Source of the DNA: Streptomyces himalayensis subsp. himalayensis
Lineage (GTDB): Bacteria; Actinomycetota; Actinomycetes; Streptomycetales; Streptomycetaceae
Reading direction: 5' to 3'
DNA: 64,000 nucleotides
NCBI RefSeq assembly: GCF_013778455.1
Contig: NZ_JACEHE010000012.1
Location: 124,001 to 188,000, forward strand
In this document: positions 1 to 8,063 of the stretch, in pieces
Position numbering within the stretch: position 1 is the stretch's first letter
How the letters are laid out: every line of letters starts with the position of its first letter
Notes under the pieces: model-generated
The model's input: only the letters and a program-made list of their open reading frames with translations
Databases searched by the model: none
Told to the model about the DNA's origin: nothing
Translations under genes and position numbers: made by a program

Positions 1-251
1 GCGTTCGCGACCTCTCCGAGGAGGAGCTGGTCAAGATCCGCGAGTACGTGGACGCCAACCTGAAGACCGAGGGTGACCTCCGTCGTGAGGTTCAGGCCGA
101 CATCCGCCGCAAGGTCGAGATCGGCTGCTACCAGGGTCTGCGCCACCGCCGTGGCCTGCCCGTCCACGGTCAGCGCACCAGCACCAACGCCCGCACCCGC
201 AAGGGCCCGCGTCGCGCCATCGCCGGTAAGAAGAAGCCGGGCAAGAAGTAG
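1..251 (+). CDS. rpsM: 30S ribosomal protein S13, 3' part
   Basis: This is the C-terminal 82 codons of S13; the gene enters from outside the window, with its frame starting at base 3. S13 sits in the head of the small subunit and contacts 23S rRNA and the P-site tRNA. The visible part has the helix-two-turn-helix segment and the typical basic tail (GLPVHGQRTSTNARTRKGP, then a Lys-rich end). rpsK follows after 110 bp with the same orientation, as in the usual alpha operon. The 5' end cannot be judged. Confidence 0.97.
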   Translation, partial: VRDLSEEELVKIREYVDANLKTEGDLRREVQADIRRKVEIGCYQGLRHRRGLPVHGQRTSTNARTRKGPRRAIAGKKKPGKK

Positions 252-252
252 T

Positions 253-275
253 CCGCAGCGGACACTGCGGTTTTT
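253..275 (+). terminator. Intrinsic terminator-like hairpin between rpsM and rpsK
   Basis: The arms CCGCAG (253-258) and CTGCGG (265-270) form a perfect 6-bp stem, followed directly by five T residues (271-275). It lies just after the rpsM stop codon and inside what is normally one operon, so it probably reduces rather than ends transcription into rpsK-rpoA. Only the structure is seen; its strength is inferred. Confidence 0.6.
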
Positions 276-361
276 CGGGGGACGACCCCCGAGGGCCGCG
301 TGGCCCCCGCATTCCAGCGGTCTTCGCTGTAGGACCGACCACCTCCCGTAGGAGTTAAGAC

Positions 362-766
362 ATGCCCCCCAAGGGACGTCAGGGCGCTGCCAAGAAGGTG
401 CGCCGCAAGGAAAAGAAGAACGTCGCTCACGGCCACGCGCACATCAAGAGCACGTTCAACAACACCATCGTTTCGATCACCGACCCGACCGGCAACGTGA
501 TCTCCTGGGCCTCCGCCGGCCACGTCGGCTTCAAGGGCTCGCGCAAGTCCACCCCCTTCGCCGCGCAGATGGCTGCCGAGTCGGCCGCCCGCCGCGCGCA
601 GGAGCACGGCATGCGCAAGGTCGACGTCTTCGTCAAGGGTCCGGGCTCGGGTCGTGAGACGGCCATCCGTTCGCTGCAGGCGACCGGTCTCGAGGTCGGC
701 TCCATCCAGGACGTCACCCCCACCCCGCACAACGGCTGCCGTCCGCCCAAGCGCCGCCGCGTCTGA
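362..766 (+). CDS. rpsK: 30S ribosomal protein S11
   Basis: S11 (134 residues, normal length) is part of the platform of the small subunit near the mRNA exit. The family core is complete: HIKSTFNNTIVSITD near residues 27-41, the GFKGSRKSTPFAAQ segment, and the C-terminal PTPHNGCRPPKRRRV. The start is ATG at 362 with GGAG seven to eleven bases upstream. It lies between rpsM and rpoA. No rpsD gene intervenes before rpoA; from memory, streptomycetes carry rpsD elsewhere, so its absence is not a deletion. Confidence 0.98.
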   Translation: MPPKGRQGAAKKVRRKEKKNVAHGHAHIKSTFNNTIVSITDPTGNVISWASAGHVGFKGSRKSTPFAAQMAAESAARRAQEHGMRKVDVFVKGPGSGRETAIRSLQATGLEVGSIQDVTPTPHNGCRPPKRRRV

Positions 767-788
767 GGTCCGGTTGTCTTGAGGATTC

Positions 789-820
789 GGGCGGTACGTC
801 CCCTTGGGGCCGTGCCGCCC
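789..820 (+). terminator. Hairpin in the rpsK-rpoA spacer
   Basis: GGGCGG-T-ACG (789-798) pairs with CGT-G-CCGCCC (811-820), and the loop contains a further CCCC/GGGG stem. No T-run follows, so it is more likely an RNA-processing or pausing structure than a full terminator. It sits in the 143-bp rpsK-rpoA gap. Confidence 0.4.
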
Positions 821-909
821 GTACCCTTGCAGTACCCCGCCGGGTGACCGTGCGGGTTCCGTCGGGCGTCAAATAGCGGGCGTCCACGACTGAAGGATCT
901 GATCCACAC

Positions 910-1932
910 ATGCTGATCGCTCAGCGTCCCTCGTTGACCGAAGAGGTCGTCGACGAGTTCCGCTCCCGGTTCGTGATCGAGCCGCTGGAGCCGGGCTTCG
1001 GCTACACCCTCGGCAACTCCCTGCGTCGTACGCTCCTGTCCTCGATCCCGGGTGCGGCGGTCACGTCCATCCGTATCGACGGCGTTCTGCACGAGTTCAC
1101 CACCGTGCCGGGCGTCAAGGAGGACGTCACCGACCTGATCCTCAACATCAAGCAGCTGGTCGTCTCCTCGGAGCACGACGAGCCGGTCGTGATGTACCTG
1201 CGCAAGCAGGGCCCGGGTCTGGTCACCGCCGCCGACATCGCGCCCCCGGCCGGTGTCGAGGTGCACAACCCCGACCTCGTCCTCGCCACGCTCAACGGCA
1301 AGGGCAAGCTGGAGATGGAGCTGACCGTCGAGCGCGGTCGCGGCTACGTCTCCGCCGTGCAGAACAAGCAGGTGGGCCAGGAGATCGGCCGTATTCCGGT
1401 CGACTCCATCTACTCGCCGGTTCTCAAGGTCACCTACAAGGTCGAGGCGACCCGTGTCGAGCAGCGCACCGACTTCGACAAGCTGATCGTCGACGTCGAG
1501 ACCAAGCAGGCCATGCGTCCGCGCGACGCCATGGCGTCGGCCGGTAAGACCCTGGTCGAGCTGTTCGGTCTGGCGCGCGAGCTCAACATCGACGCCGAGG
1601 GCATCGACATGGGCCCGTCCCCGACGGACGCCGCGCTCGCTGCCGACCTTGCGCTGCCGATCGAGGAGCTCGAGCTCACCGTTCGCTCGTACAACTGCCT
1701 GAAGCGCGAGGGCATCCACTCCGTGGGTGAGCTCGTGGCCCGCTCCGAGGCCGACCTGCTCGACATTCGCAACTTCGGTGCGAAGTCGATCGACGAGGTC
1801 AAGGCGAAGCTGGCCGGCATGGGCCTGGCCCTGAAGGACAGCCCGCCCGGATTCGACCCGACCGCTGCGGCCGACGCCTTCGGCGCGGACGATGACGCGG
1901 ACGCCGGGTTCGTCGAGACCGAGCAGTACTAG
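910..1932 (+). CDS. rpoA: DNA-directed RNA polymerase alpha subunit
   Basis: RpoA (340 residues) dimerises to start polymerase assembly, and its C-terminal domain binds UP-element DNA and activators. The N-terminal domain has the family segment GFGYTLGNSLRRTLLSSIPG near residues 31-50. The flexible linker and helix-hairpin-helix alpha-CTD follow from about residue 250 (VRSYNCLKREGI, then IRNFGAKSIDEVKAKL). The protein ends in an acidic tail. ATG 910 follows GAAGGATCTGATCCACAC. It is co-oriented with rpsK and rplQ. Confidence 0.98.
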   Translation: MLIAQRPSLTEEVVDEFRSRFVIEPLEPGFGYTLGNSLRRTLLSSIPGAAVTSIRIDGVLHEFTTVPGVKEDVTDLILNIKQLVVSSEHDEPVVMYLRKQGPGLVTAADIAPPAGVEVHNPDLVLATLNGKGKLEMELTVERGRGYVSAVQNKQVGQEIGRIPVDSIYSPVLKVTYKVEATRVEQRTDFDKLIVDVETKQAMRPRDAMASAGKTLVELFGLARELNIDAEGIDMGPSPTDAALAADLALPIEELELTVRSYNCLKREGIHSVGELVARSEADLLDIRNFGAKSIDEVKAKLAGMGLALKDSPPGFDPTAAADAFGADDDADAGFVETEQY

Positions 1933-1959
1933 GCGCTCCGCGAGGAGGCCGGATTTTGG

Positions 1960-2035
1960 GTGCGGGCCCGCTGTGGCTGGTCGCGCAGTTCCTCGCGCCC
2001 CTTCCGGGCGCCCTTTCGGGGACGCCCGGATCTCC
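1960..2035. repeat. REP-like dispersed element between rpoA and rplQ
   Basis: The stretch GCTGTGGCTGGTCGCGCAG (1970-1988), continuing into CGCGCCCC and a GGGCGCCC hairpin, resembles one arm of a palindromic repeat that I recall as very common between Streptomyces genes. It occupies most of the 176-bp rpoA-rplQ spacer. The identity of the family is from memory; the local hairpin is visible. Confidence 0.5.
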
Positions 2036-2108
2036 GACAGGCGACCGCCTGCTCGGATACTGACCCCGGTACCTGATACGGCCGGGGCAGACACCTAGGA
2101 GAAACACC

Positions 2109-2627
2109 ATGCCGAAGCCCACCAAGGGTGCCCGTCTGGGCGGCAGCGCCGCGCACGAGAAGCTCCTCCTCGCGAACCTCGCGAAGTCGCTGTTCGAGCA
2201 CGGCCGTATCACCACCACCGAGGCGAAGGCCCGCCGTCTGCGGCCGTACGCCGAGCGTCTGGTCACCAAGGCGAAGAAGGGCGACCTTCACAACCGCCGT
2301 CAGGTGCTCCAGGTGATCACGGACAAGAGCATCGTCCACACGCTCTTCACCGAGATCGGCCCGCGGTACGAGAACCGCCCCGGTGGCTACACCCGCATCA
2401 CCAAGATCGGTAACCGCCGTGGCGACAACGCGCCCATGGCTGTCATCGAGCTGGTCGAGGCGCTGACGGTCGCGCAGCAGGCCACGGGTGAGGCCGAGGC
2501 CGCCACCAAGCGTGCGGTCAAGGAGGCCGAGGAGGCCAAGGTCGAGGAGACCAAGGTCGACGTCACCAAGGATGTCGCCGAGGCTCCGGCCGAGGAGACT
2601 GCGGCCGAGGAGTCGAAGGACGCCTGA
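2109..2627 (+). CDS. rplQ: 50S ribosomal protein L17
   Basis: L17 binds 23S rRNA near the peptide exit tunnel. The first 120 residues match the family: MPKPTKGARLGGSAAHEKLL, TTEAKARRLRPYAERLVT, then the RYENRPGGYTRITKIGNRRGDNAPM block. After about residue 120 there is a 50-residue Glu/Ala/Lys/Val-rich acidic extension absent from short bacterial L17 and usual in actinobacteria. ATG 2109 is preceded by CTAGGAGAAACACC (GGAG, good spacing). It is the last ribosomal gene of the operon and is followed by a terminator. Confidence 0.98.
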   Translation: MPKPTKGARLGGSAAHEKLLLANLAKSLFEHGRITTTEAKARRLRPYAERLVTKAKKGDLHNRRQVLQVITDKSIVHTLFTEIGPRYENRPGGYTRITKIGNRRGDNAPMAVIELVEALTVAQQATGEAEAATKRAVKEAEEAKVEETKVDVTKDVAEAPAEETAAEESKDA

Positions 2628-2643
2628 GGCTGAGCTCTCGCTG

Positions 2644-2675
2644 AGCGGGCCTGCCCTTGACGGGGCGGGCCCGCT
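2644..2675 (+). terminator. Intrinsic terminator after rplQ
   Basis: AGCGGGCCTGCCC (2644-2656) pairs with GGGCGGGCCCGCT (2663-2675) across a 6-base loop, with one G-T wobble, followed by TTCG. It lies 16 bp after the rplQ stop and 26 bp before truA, so truA may depend partly on readthrough or on its own promoter. Confidence 0.7.
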
Positions 2676-2700
2676 TTCGCGTACCTGAGAGGATCAAGGA

Positions 2701-3543
2701 GTGAGTGACGAAGTACAGCCCGGGTTCGTACGCCTACGGCTCGATCTGTCCTACGACGGCACCGGCTTCTCCGGCTGGGCCAAGCAGGCCGGCGGGCGGC
2801 GGACCGTGCAGGGGGAGGTCGAGGACGCGCTGCGTACCGTCACGCGGTCGAGGGATACGTACGAGCTGACCGTCGCCGGACGGACCGACGCCGGGGTGCA
2901 TGCGCGCGGGCAGGTGGCGCACGTGGATCTGCCGGAGGCTGTCTGGCGTGAGCATCACGAGAAGCTGCTCAAGCGGCTCGCCGGGCGGCTGCCCCGGGAC
3001 GTGCGGGTGTGGGCCCTCAGGGAGGCGCCCAGTGGCTTCAATGCTCGTTTCGCGGCGACCTGGCGGCGCTACGTCTACCGGGTCACCGACAATCCCGGCG
3101 GCGTGGACCCGCTGCTGCGCAACCATGTGCTCTGGCACGACTGGGACTTGGACGTAGACGCGATGGACGCCGCCGCCAAGTCTCTTGTCGGGGAGCATGA
3201 CTTCGCGGCGTACGCGAAGAAGCGCGAGGGGGCGACGACGATCCGCGAGATCCTCGACTTCGGGGTGCGCCGGCACGCGGACGGCATCGTCGAGATCGAG
3301 GTCCGCGCCGACGCCTTCTGCCACAACCAAGTACGTTCCATGGTCGGTGCATTGCTGTTCGTGGGCGACGGGCACCGCGGCGTGGAGTGGCCGCGGAAGG
3401 TCCTCGACGCGCGGGTCCGCGACAGCGCCGTGCATGTCGTCCGACCGCACGGGCTGACGCTGGAGGAGGTCGGCTACCCGCCGGACGACCAGCTCGCGGA
3501 GCGGCAGCTGCAGGCTCGGCGGGTGCGCGTCCGGGGGCAGTAA
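2701..3543 (+). CDS. truA: tRNA pseudouridine(38-40) synthase TruA
   Basis: TruA isomerises uridines 38-40 in the tRNA anticodon arm. The catalytic aspartate is Asp63 in GRTDAGVHARGQVAH. Other family segments are LSYDGTGFSGWAKQ at the N-terminus and FCHNQVRSMVGALLFVG near residue 210. The length of 280 residues is typical. GTG 2701 is chosen because GAGAGGA lies seven bases upstream. truA follows rplQ in many actinobacteria. It converges on the acyltransferase gene, with a perfect palindrome between them. Confidence 0.96.
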   Translation: MSDEVQPGFVRLRLDLSYDGTGFSGWAKQAGGRRTVQGEVEDALRTVTRSRDTYELTVAGRTDAGVHARGQVAHVDLPEAVWREHHEKLLKRLAGRLPRDVRVWALREAPSGFNARFAATWRRYVYRVTDNPGGVDPLLRNHVLWHDWDLDVDAMDAAAKSLVGEHDFAAYAKKREGATTIREILDFGVRRHADGIVEIEVRADAFCHNQVRSMVGALLFVGDGHRGVEWPRKVLDARVRDSAVHVVRPHGLTLEEVGYPPDDQLAERQLQARRVRVRGQ

Positions 3544-3564
3544 TGGGTGGTTGACGGGTCTGTT

Positions 3565-3590
3565 CCGGCCGCTCCGGCCGGAGCGGCCGG
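3565..3590. terminator. Perfect 26-bp palindrome between convergent genes
   Basis: CCGGCCGCTCCGG (3565-3577) is followed without a spacer by its exact complement CCGGAGCGGCCGG (3578-3590). It lies between the stops of truA (3543) and the acyltransferase gene (3618), so a bidirectional terminator is the simplest role. A related GGCCGGA motif recurs at 3594-3600. Confidence 0.6.
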
Positions 3591-3617
3591 GGTGGCCGGA
3601 GCGGGACGGGAGGCGGG

Positions 3618-5645
3618 CTATGCCTTGTCGAGTACCTCTTCCAGGGCCGGCTTGAGGAACGGCTTCAGGGTCTTCGAGTACGTCGACGTGATGTGGCTGT
3701 TGTCGAAGTAGACGACCTGGTCACCGATCACCGCCGGGCAGATGTCCACGGCGCAGAACGCGTCCGTCGTGTCGATGATCTCCGCACCGTACTTCTCGGC
3801 CACCTCCCGCTCCATGGCACGGAACTCCGGGTACTCGAGCGCCTGCCACTCCTTGCGGTTGCAGAGGGAGATGTTGTCGATGTGCGTGGCGAGACAGTCG
3901 GGGACGTTCTGGCCGGGCTGCGGGGTGTCCGTCATGTAGACGAGCTTGGCGCCCGTCTCCTTGAACACCTTGAACGAGGTCTCGGCGCCCGCCCGGTTCG
4001 CCTCACGGCGGGCCCGGTCGGCGATGACGAGGACGTCGGGCCGGATCTTCTTCAGCTCGGCGAAGGCAGATTCGCGCCAGCTGTCGCACTCGGTGTACGC
4101 GCGGTTCACGTTCGGATTGACGATGCGATAGACCTGCGGCGAGCAGCCGCCCTTCGCGATGGTCACCACCCGCACGCCGAGTTCCTTGCCGATCTCGTGG
4201 TAGACATCGTTCCACTGCCAGGCGTGGGAGTCCCCCATGAGGACAAGGGTCTTCTTGCCCTCCGGGTCACCGGCGACACAGCCGTCCCGCATCTCGAACT
4301 TCTTGACCTCGAAGTCGTCGATGCAGCCGTGCTCGGCGAAGTTCTCGGGCGTGTCCTGAAGAGCGCTCTGCACGGTTGCGGAGAGCCGCGTGCGGTGCAC
4401 GGCGTCCTCGACCGATGCCTGGCTGGTGAACCCGACGCCGAGCGTGCTCCCCGAGGGTGCGGTCGCCAGGTTCAGCGGGATGATCGTGGCCAGGACCATC
4501 GCCCCCGCCGTGCCCGCGGTGGTGAACCCGCCGCTGAAGACGCCCTTCCAGGGGCGGGCCACCCACTGCACGTTCTTCTTGAACTTGCGCTCGACGGCGT
4601 AGTGCAGGACGACGGCGACCAGGAACGAGAGGACGGCGACCCGCAGCCGGTCCTGGAACGCGAACTCCCGGTCGGTGATCGACGGCCAGAGCACCAGCAG
4701 CGGCCAGTGGGTCAGGTACCAGCCGTAGCTGACGTTGCCGACGAAGTCGAGGACGGGGTTGTCGAGCAGCCGCTCCGCGCCGAACCCGGGATTGGCGCAG
4801 CCACCGGCGATGACCATGACGGTGCCGAGGACCGGGCCGGCCACCGCGTACCCCGGCAGCGGGGTGTGTTCGGTGATGAGCATCGCCGTGACGAGCACGG
4901 TGCCGAGCCCCAGCCACGAAACGACCGCGGCCACGCCCCTGTTCATGCGGGAGGCGAGGGGAGCCGCGAGGGAGAGCAGAACGCCGCAGGTGATCTCCCA
5001 GATCCGGGTGTGGGTGCTGAAGTACGCGAGCGGCTGGTTCTCGGGAGTCTGAGACCAGCCCAGATAGAACGATCCGCCGATGATGGCCATGAGGAACAGC
5101 GCCACCAGAGCGCGGTTGCGGAAGATCAGGCGGCTGATCCACACCATCGCGACGAGAAGGAGCGGCGCGACGACATAGAACTGCTCTTCGATGGCCAGCG
5201 ACCAGAAGTGCTGATACGGGGACTGCGACCCGTCGTTGGCGAAGTAGTCGGTGCCGGTCTCGACCAGGCGCCAGTTCATGAAGCTGAGGGAGGCGGCGAG
5301 ACCGTCGGCCATGAAGTCGCGGAACTTGAGCGGGCTGCCGTACATCCACGCCAGGGCCGCGGTGCCGACGATGACGACGGCCATGGGCGGCGTCAGACGG
5401 CGGAAGCGGCGCGCCCAGAACTTGGTCAGGGACACCTTGCCGGTTTTCTCGATCTCCGCGAAGAGCTGGCTGCCGATGAGGAAGCCGCTCAGCACGAAGC
5501 TCACGTCCACGCCACCGTGGATGTCGAGTATGCCGCAGTGCATGCTGACCACCATCATGATGGCTACGGCACGCAAGCCCTGAATGTCAGGCCGGTACTT
5601 GCGAAGACGCTCTGTCTTCACGGCCTTGGTGCGATGGCGGGACAT
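3618..5645 (-). CDS. Acyltransferase-3 family protein with C-terminal SGNH domain
   Basis: This is a 675-residue two-part O-acyltransferase of the OafA/OafB type, expected to move acyl (often acetyl) groups across the membrane onto a surface polysaccharide. The first half is the multi-helix acyltransferase-3 domain: YRPDIQGLRAVAIMMVV near residue 18, DVSFVLSGFLIGSQ near 46, and about ten hydrophobic helices up to about 400. The second half is an SGNH hydrolase-like domain with VLMGDSHAW (Ser near 472) and a C-terminal DNSH motif. ATG 5645 has GGAGAAAC upstream. It is the last gene of a minus-strand operon with GT2, hydrolase and nucleotidyltransferase genes, which suggests decoration of that polymer. 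The acceptor is unknown. Confidence 0.88.
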   Translation of the reverse strand: MSRHRTKAVKTERLRKYRPDIQGLRAVAIMMVVSMHCGILDIHGGVDVSFVLSGFLIGSQLFAEIEKTGKVSLTKFWARRFRRLTPPMAVVIVGTAALAWMYGSPLKFRDFMADGLAASLSFMNWRLVETGTDYFANDGSQSPYQHFWSLAIEEQFYVVAPLLLVAMVWISRLIFRNRALVALFLMAIIGGSFYLGWSQTPENQPLAYFSTHTRIWEITCGVLLSLAAPLASRMNRGVAAVVSWLGLGTVLVTAMLITEHTPLPGYAVAGPVLGTVMVIAGGCANPGFGAERLLDNPVLDFVGNVSYGWYLTHWPLLVLWPSITDREFAFQDRLRVAVLSFLVAVVLHYAVERKFKKNVQWVARPWKGVFSGGFTTAGTAGAMVLATIIPLNLATAPSGSTLGVGFTSQASVEDAVHRTRLSATVQSALQDTPENFAEHGCIDDFEVKKFEMRDGCVAGDPEGKKTLVLMGDSHAWQWNDVYHEIGKELGVRVVTIAKGGCSPQVYRIVNPNVNRAYTECDSWRESAFAELKKIRPDVLVIADRARREANRAGAETSFKVFKETGAKLVYMTDTPQPGQNVPDCLATHIDNISLCNRKEWQALEYPEFRAMEREVAEKYGAEIIDTTDAFCAVDICPAVIGDQVVYFDNSHITSTYSKTLKPFLKPALEEVLDKA

Positions 5646-5697
5646 GTTTCTCCAGTAACTGACTGTCCGGGTCGAGCCGTGTGGCAGACAGGTGACT

Positions 5698-6795
5698 TCA
5701 GTGGACCGCCGCGCAGGCGGCAGCCGTACCGCTGACGCGTACTCCTTGGGCGGGAATGCGGATGCCGCACGACAGCCTCAGCTGGGCGGGCAGCTCGTTC
5801 TCGGCACCGACGTGCGCATGGCAGCCCACCACCGCCTCACGAAGGAGCGATGCGCTGCCGATGGAGGCGTCGTGGTCCACCACTGAGTCGTGGATCTGTG
5901 CGCCCTCGGCGACCGTGACGCCCTCGCCGATGATGGAACGGTCGACAACCGCGTGCGGACCGATGACGGCGCGCGGTCCGATCGTCGAGCCGCCGGTGAT
6001 GCGGGCTGTCGGGGCGATGGCGGCCGTGGGATGGATCAGAGCCTCGGCCGGCCGCTCCACGAGGGGAGAGGTCGCCTTGCCGGTGACCAGGTCGGCGGAG
6101 CCGTGGACGAAGGCCAGCGGGGTGCCGAGGTCACGCCAGTAGTCGTCCGTGGTGTGGCCGAACACGCGCTTCCCCTGGGCGACGAGTTCCGGGAACGTCT
6201 CCTGTTCGACGGAGACTTCACGGCCGGTCGGGATGGAGTCGAGCACGGAGCGGCGGAAGACGTAGCAGCCGGCGTTGACCTGGTCGGTAATGCATTCCTC
6301 GGCGGTCTTGGGCTTCTCCAGGAAGGACAGCACCCGTCCGGCCTCGTCGGTCGGTACGAGGCCGAAGGCGCGCGGGTCGGAGACGCGGGTGAGGTGCAGG
6401 GTGACGTCCGCTTCCCGCGCCTCGTGCCGCTGAAGGACGTCCCGCAGGTCAAGGCCGGACAGGATGTCGCCGTTGAGGATCAGGACCGGCGCGTCCGCTG
6501 GACCACGCAGCAGTCGCCCGGCGTTGCGGATCGCACCGCCCGTGCCGAGCGGCACCTCCTCGACTGCGTAGGAGATCTCCAGGTCCCGGGTGAAGTCCCT
6601 GAACTCCTCCTCGAAGAGGCCGGCGAGATACGAGGTGGCGAACACCACGTGCCCGACCCCGGCGTCCATGAGCTTGGCGATCTGGTGCCGGATGAAGGAG
6701 GAGCCCGCGACGCTGAGAAGCGGCTTCGGGGTGTGGTTCGTCAGGGGGCGCAAGCGGGTTCCCTTGCCGCCCACCAGGATGATGGCTTCTTGCAT
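5698..6795 (-). CDS. Sugar-nucleotide pyrophosphorylase (NDP-sugar synthase) family protein
   Basis: This 365-residue protein should couple a sugar-1-phosphate to an NTP. The N-terminal domain has the signature GGKGTRLRPLT (residues 9-19) and the PKPLLSV segment, then an ILNGDIL metal-site motif. The C-terminal 120 residues form a hexapeptide-type left-handed beta helix (repeats such as IGPRAVIGPHAVVD). This arrangement matches mannose-1-phosphate guanylyltransferase or glucose-1-phosphate transferases; the base and sugar cannot be decided here. GDP-mannose would fit the mannan-type hydrolases nearby. Its start lies 15 bp after the hydrolase stop, so it is co-transcribed. Confidence 0.85.
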   Translation of the reverse strand: MQEAIILVGGKGTRLRPLTNHTPKPLLSVAGSSFIRHQIAKLMDAGVGHVVFATSYLAGLFEEEFRDFTRDLEISYAVEEVPLGTGGAIRNAGRLLRGPADAPVLILNGDILSGLDLRDVLQRHEAREADVTLHLTRVSDPRAFGLVPTDEAGRVLSFLEKPKTAEECITDQVNAGCYVFRRSVLDSIPTGREVSVEQETFPELVAQGKRVFGHTTDDYWRDLGTPLAFVHGSADLVTGKATSPLVERPAEALIHPTAAIAPTARITGGSTIGPRAVIGPHAVVDRSIIGEGVTVAEGAQIHDSVVDHDASIGSASLLREAVVGCHAHVGAENELPAQLRLSCGIRIPAQGVRVSGTAAACAAVH

Positions 6796-6810
6796 GATGG
6801 CCTCGCTCGG

Positions 6811-8043
6811 TCAGCTGGTGGCGTCGGCGCCAGGGCCTGCGTAGTCGGAGGTGAAGCAGGACTTGATGGCCTTCTCCGTGAGGGGGCGTCCCGCGAAGTC
6901 GAGCCGGGAGGCGACCTTGTCGTCAGGCTTGGTGTTCGGGTCGTCGTCGAACCAGATCGACCACCAGTAGACGCCCTGCATCTGCCGGTCCTGGACGACC
7001 TGGCAGACGGCGGTGTACCAGTTGGCCTGCACTCTGGGGTTGACGGCGCGCTTCGTGTAGAAGTCGCCGGGAGCGTGGTAGGCGCCGTTCATGGCGCCGA
7101 TGCCGGCCTCGGCGATGACGATGTTCGGCAGCGAGCCGGTGGCCTTCTTGTCCAGCCAGTCGTTCCAGCCCTCGACCAGGGTCTTGACGCGTGCGGTGTC
7201 CGCCACCTTGACGGGGAAGTAGGCGTCGACGCCGAGGTGGTTGACCGGCATGTTGATGCGGCCGGACACGTAGTTGTCCCAGTTGGCGTCGTAGGCGACC
7301 TCGCCAGAGAAGGTCTTCTCGGCGAAGGCGACCAGGGCGTCCCAGCCTGGGTCGCCCTCCAAGGAGTTGAGCTCGGTGCCGACCACGAAGGTGTTCGCCT
7401 TCGTTTTCTCGGCGGCTTCGAGATACGGGGTGAGGAACTGCTTGTACGACGCGAACCAGGCGGAGCGCGAGGCAGGTTCGATGTTGCCGCGCCAGCCGTC
7501 CGGCGGGTTCAGGGACTTCTCGTCCATGATCGGGCGGAGCGTGGTGCGGAAACCGGCGTCCTCGAACACCTTCAGTACCCGCTGGAGGCGTTCCGGGGAC
7601 GGTGTCTTGGCCCCGGCCGAGAGTTCGTTGGATGCGACGCCCTCGGTGAAGAAGGGGAAAGAGATGGACACCGAGTTCGCGCCCAGGCCGATGAGGTACT
7701 CGGCGTGCTTGCGGGCCTGGTTCTCGATGAACGTGTCGGAGCGCTTCTTCTTCTCCTCCTCCCAGTAGAGCTGTACGCCCCACTGCGCCATGCCGGCCTT
7801 CCAGGGCTTGGCGACCTTGAGGGCGTCGGCGGAGGAAGGGGGAGAGGGGGAGGACGCGGATGTCGAAACGGTGGCGTCGTCGGACGGGGTGGCGGACTCC
7901 TCGGCGTCGCCCCTCACGATTCTGGGCAGGGCCGAGCCCGACTCCCAGCGCACCGGGTGGTCGCCGAGGACGAAGGGGGTACCCAGAACGATGGTGAGGA
8001 CGGTCACCGGGAAGATGGCGAGCAAGGGCAGTCGCGAGCGCAT
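6811..8043 (-). CDS. Secreted or anchored clan GH-A glycoside hydrolase, GH113-like
   Basis: The 410-residue protein begins with a short basic stretch and one hydrophobic segment (residues 7-27), then a Ser/Pro/Thr-rich linker (48-75), so it is probably anchored outside the membrane. The rest looks like a TIM barrel of clan GH-A. The likely acid/base is Glu224 in VVGTELNS and the likely nucleophile Glu312 in VIAEAGIG; a terminal WWSIWF strand follows. The overall pattern resembles GH113 beta-mannanases, but family assignment is by eye. ATG 8043 begins MRSRLPLLAI. Tight spacing with the GT2 gene (20 bp) and nucleotidyltransferase gene (15 bp) shows one operon. The operon context suggests trimming or release of the polymer made by the GT2 enzyme. 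Confidence 0.75.
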   Translation of the reverse strand: MRSRLPLLAIFPVTVLTIVLGTPFVLGDHPVRWESGSALPRIVRGDAEESATPSDDATVSTSASSPSPPSSADALKVAKPWKAGMAQWGVQLYWEEEKKKRSDTFIENQARKHAEYLIGLGANSVSISFPFFTEGVASNELSAGAKTPSPERLQRVLKVFEDAGFRTTLRPIMDEKSLNPPDGWRGNIEPASRSAWFASYKQFLTPYLEAAEKTKANTFVVGTELNSLEGDPGWDALVAFAEKTFSGEVAYDANWDNYVSGRINMPVNHLGVDAYFPVKVADTARVKTLVEGWNDWLDKKATGSLPNIVIAEAGIGAMNGAYHAPGDFYTKRAVNPRVQANWYTAVCQVVQDRQMQGVYWWSIWFDDDPNTKPDDKVASRLDFAGRPLTEKAIKSCFTSDYAGPGADATS

Positions 8044-8063
8044 GTCAGTTGTCTTCCGGGCGG

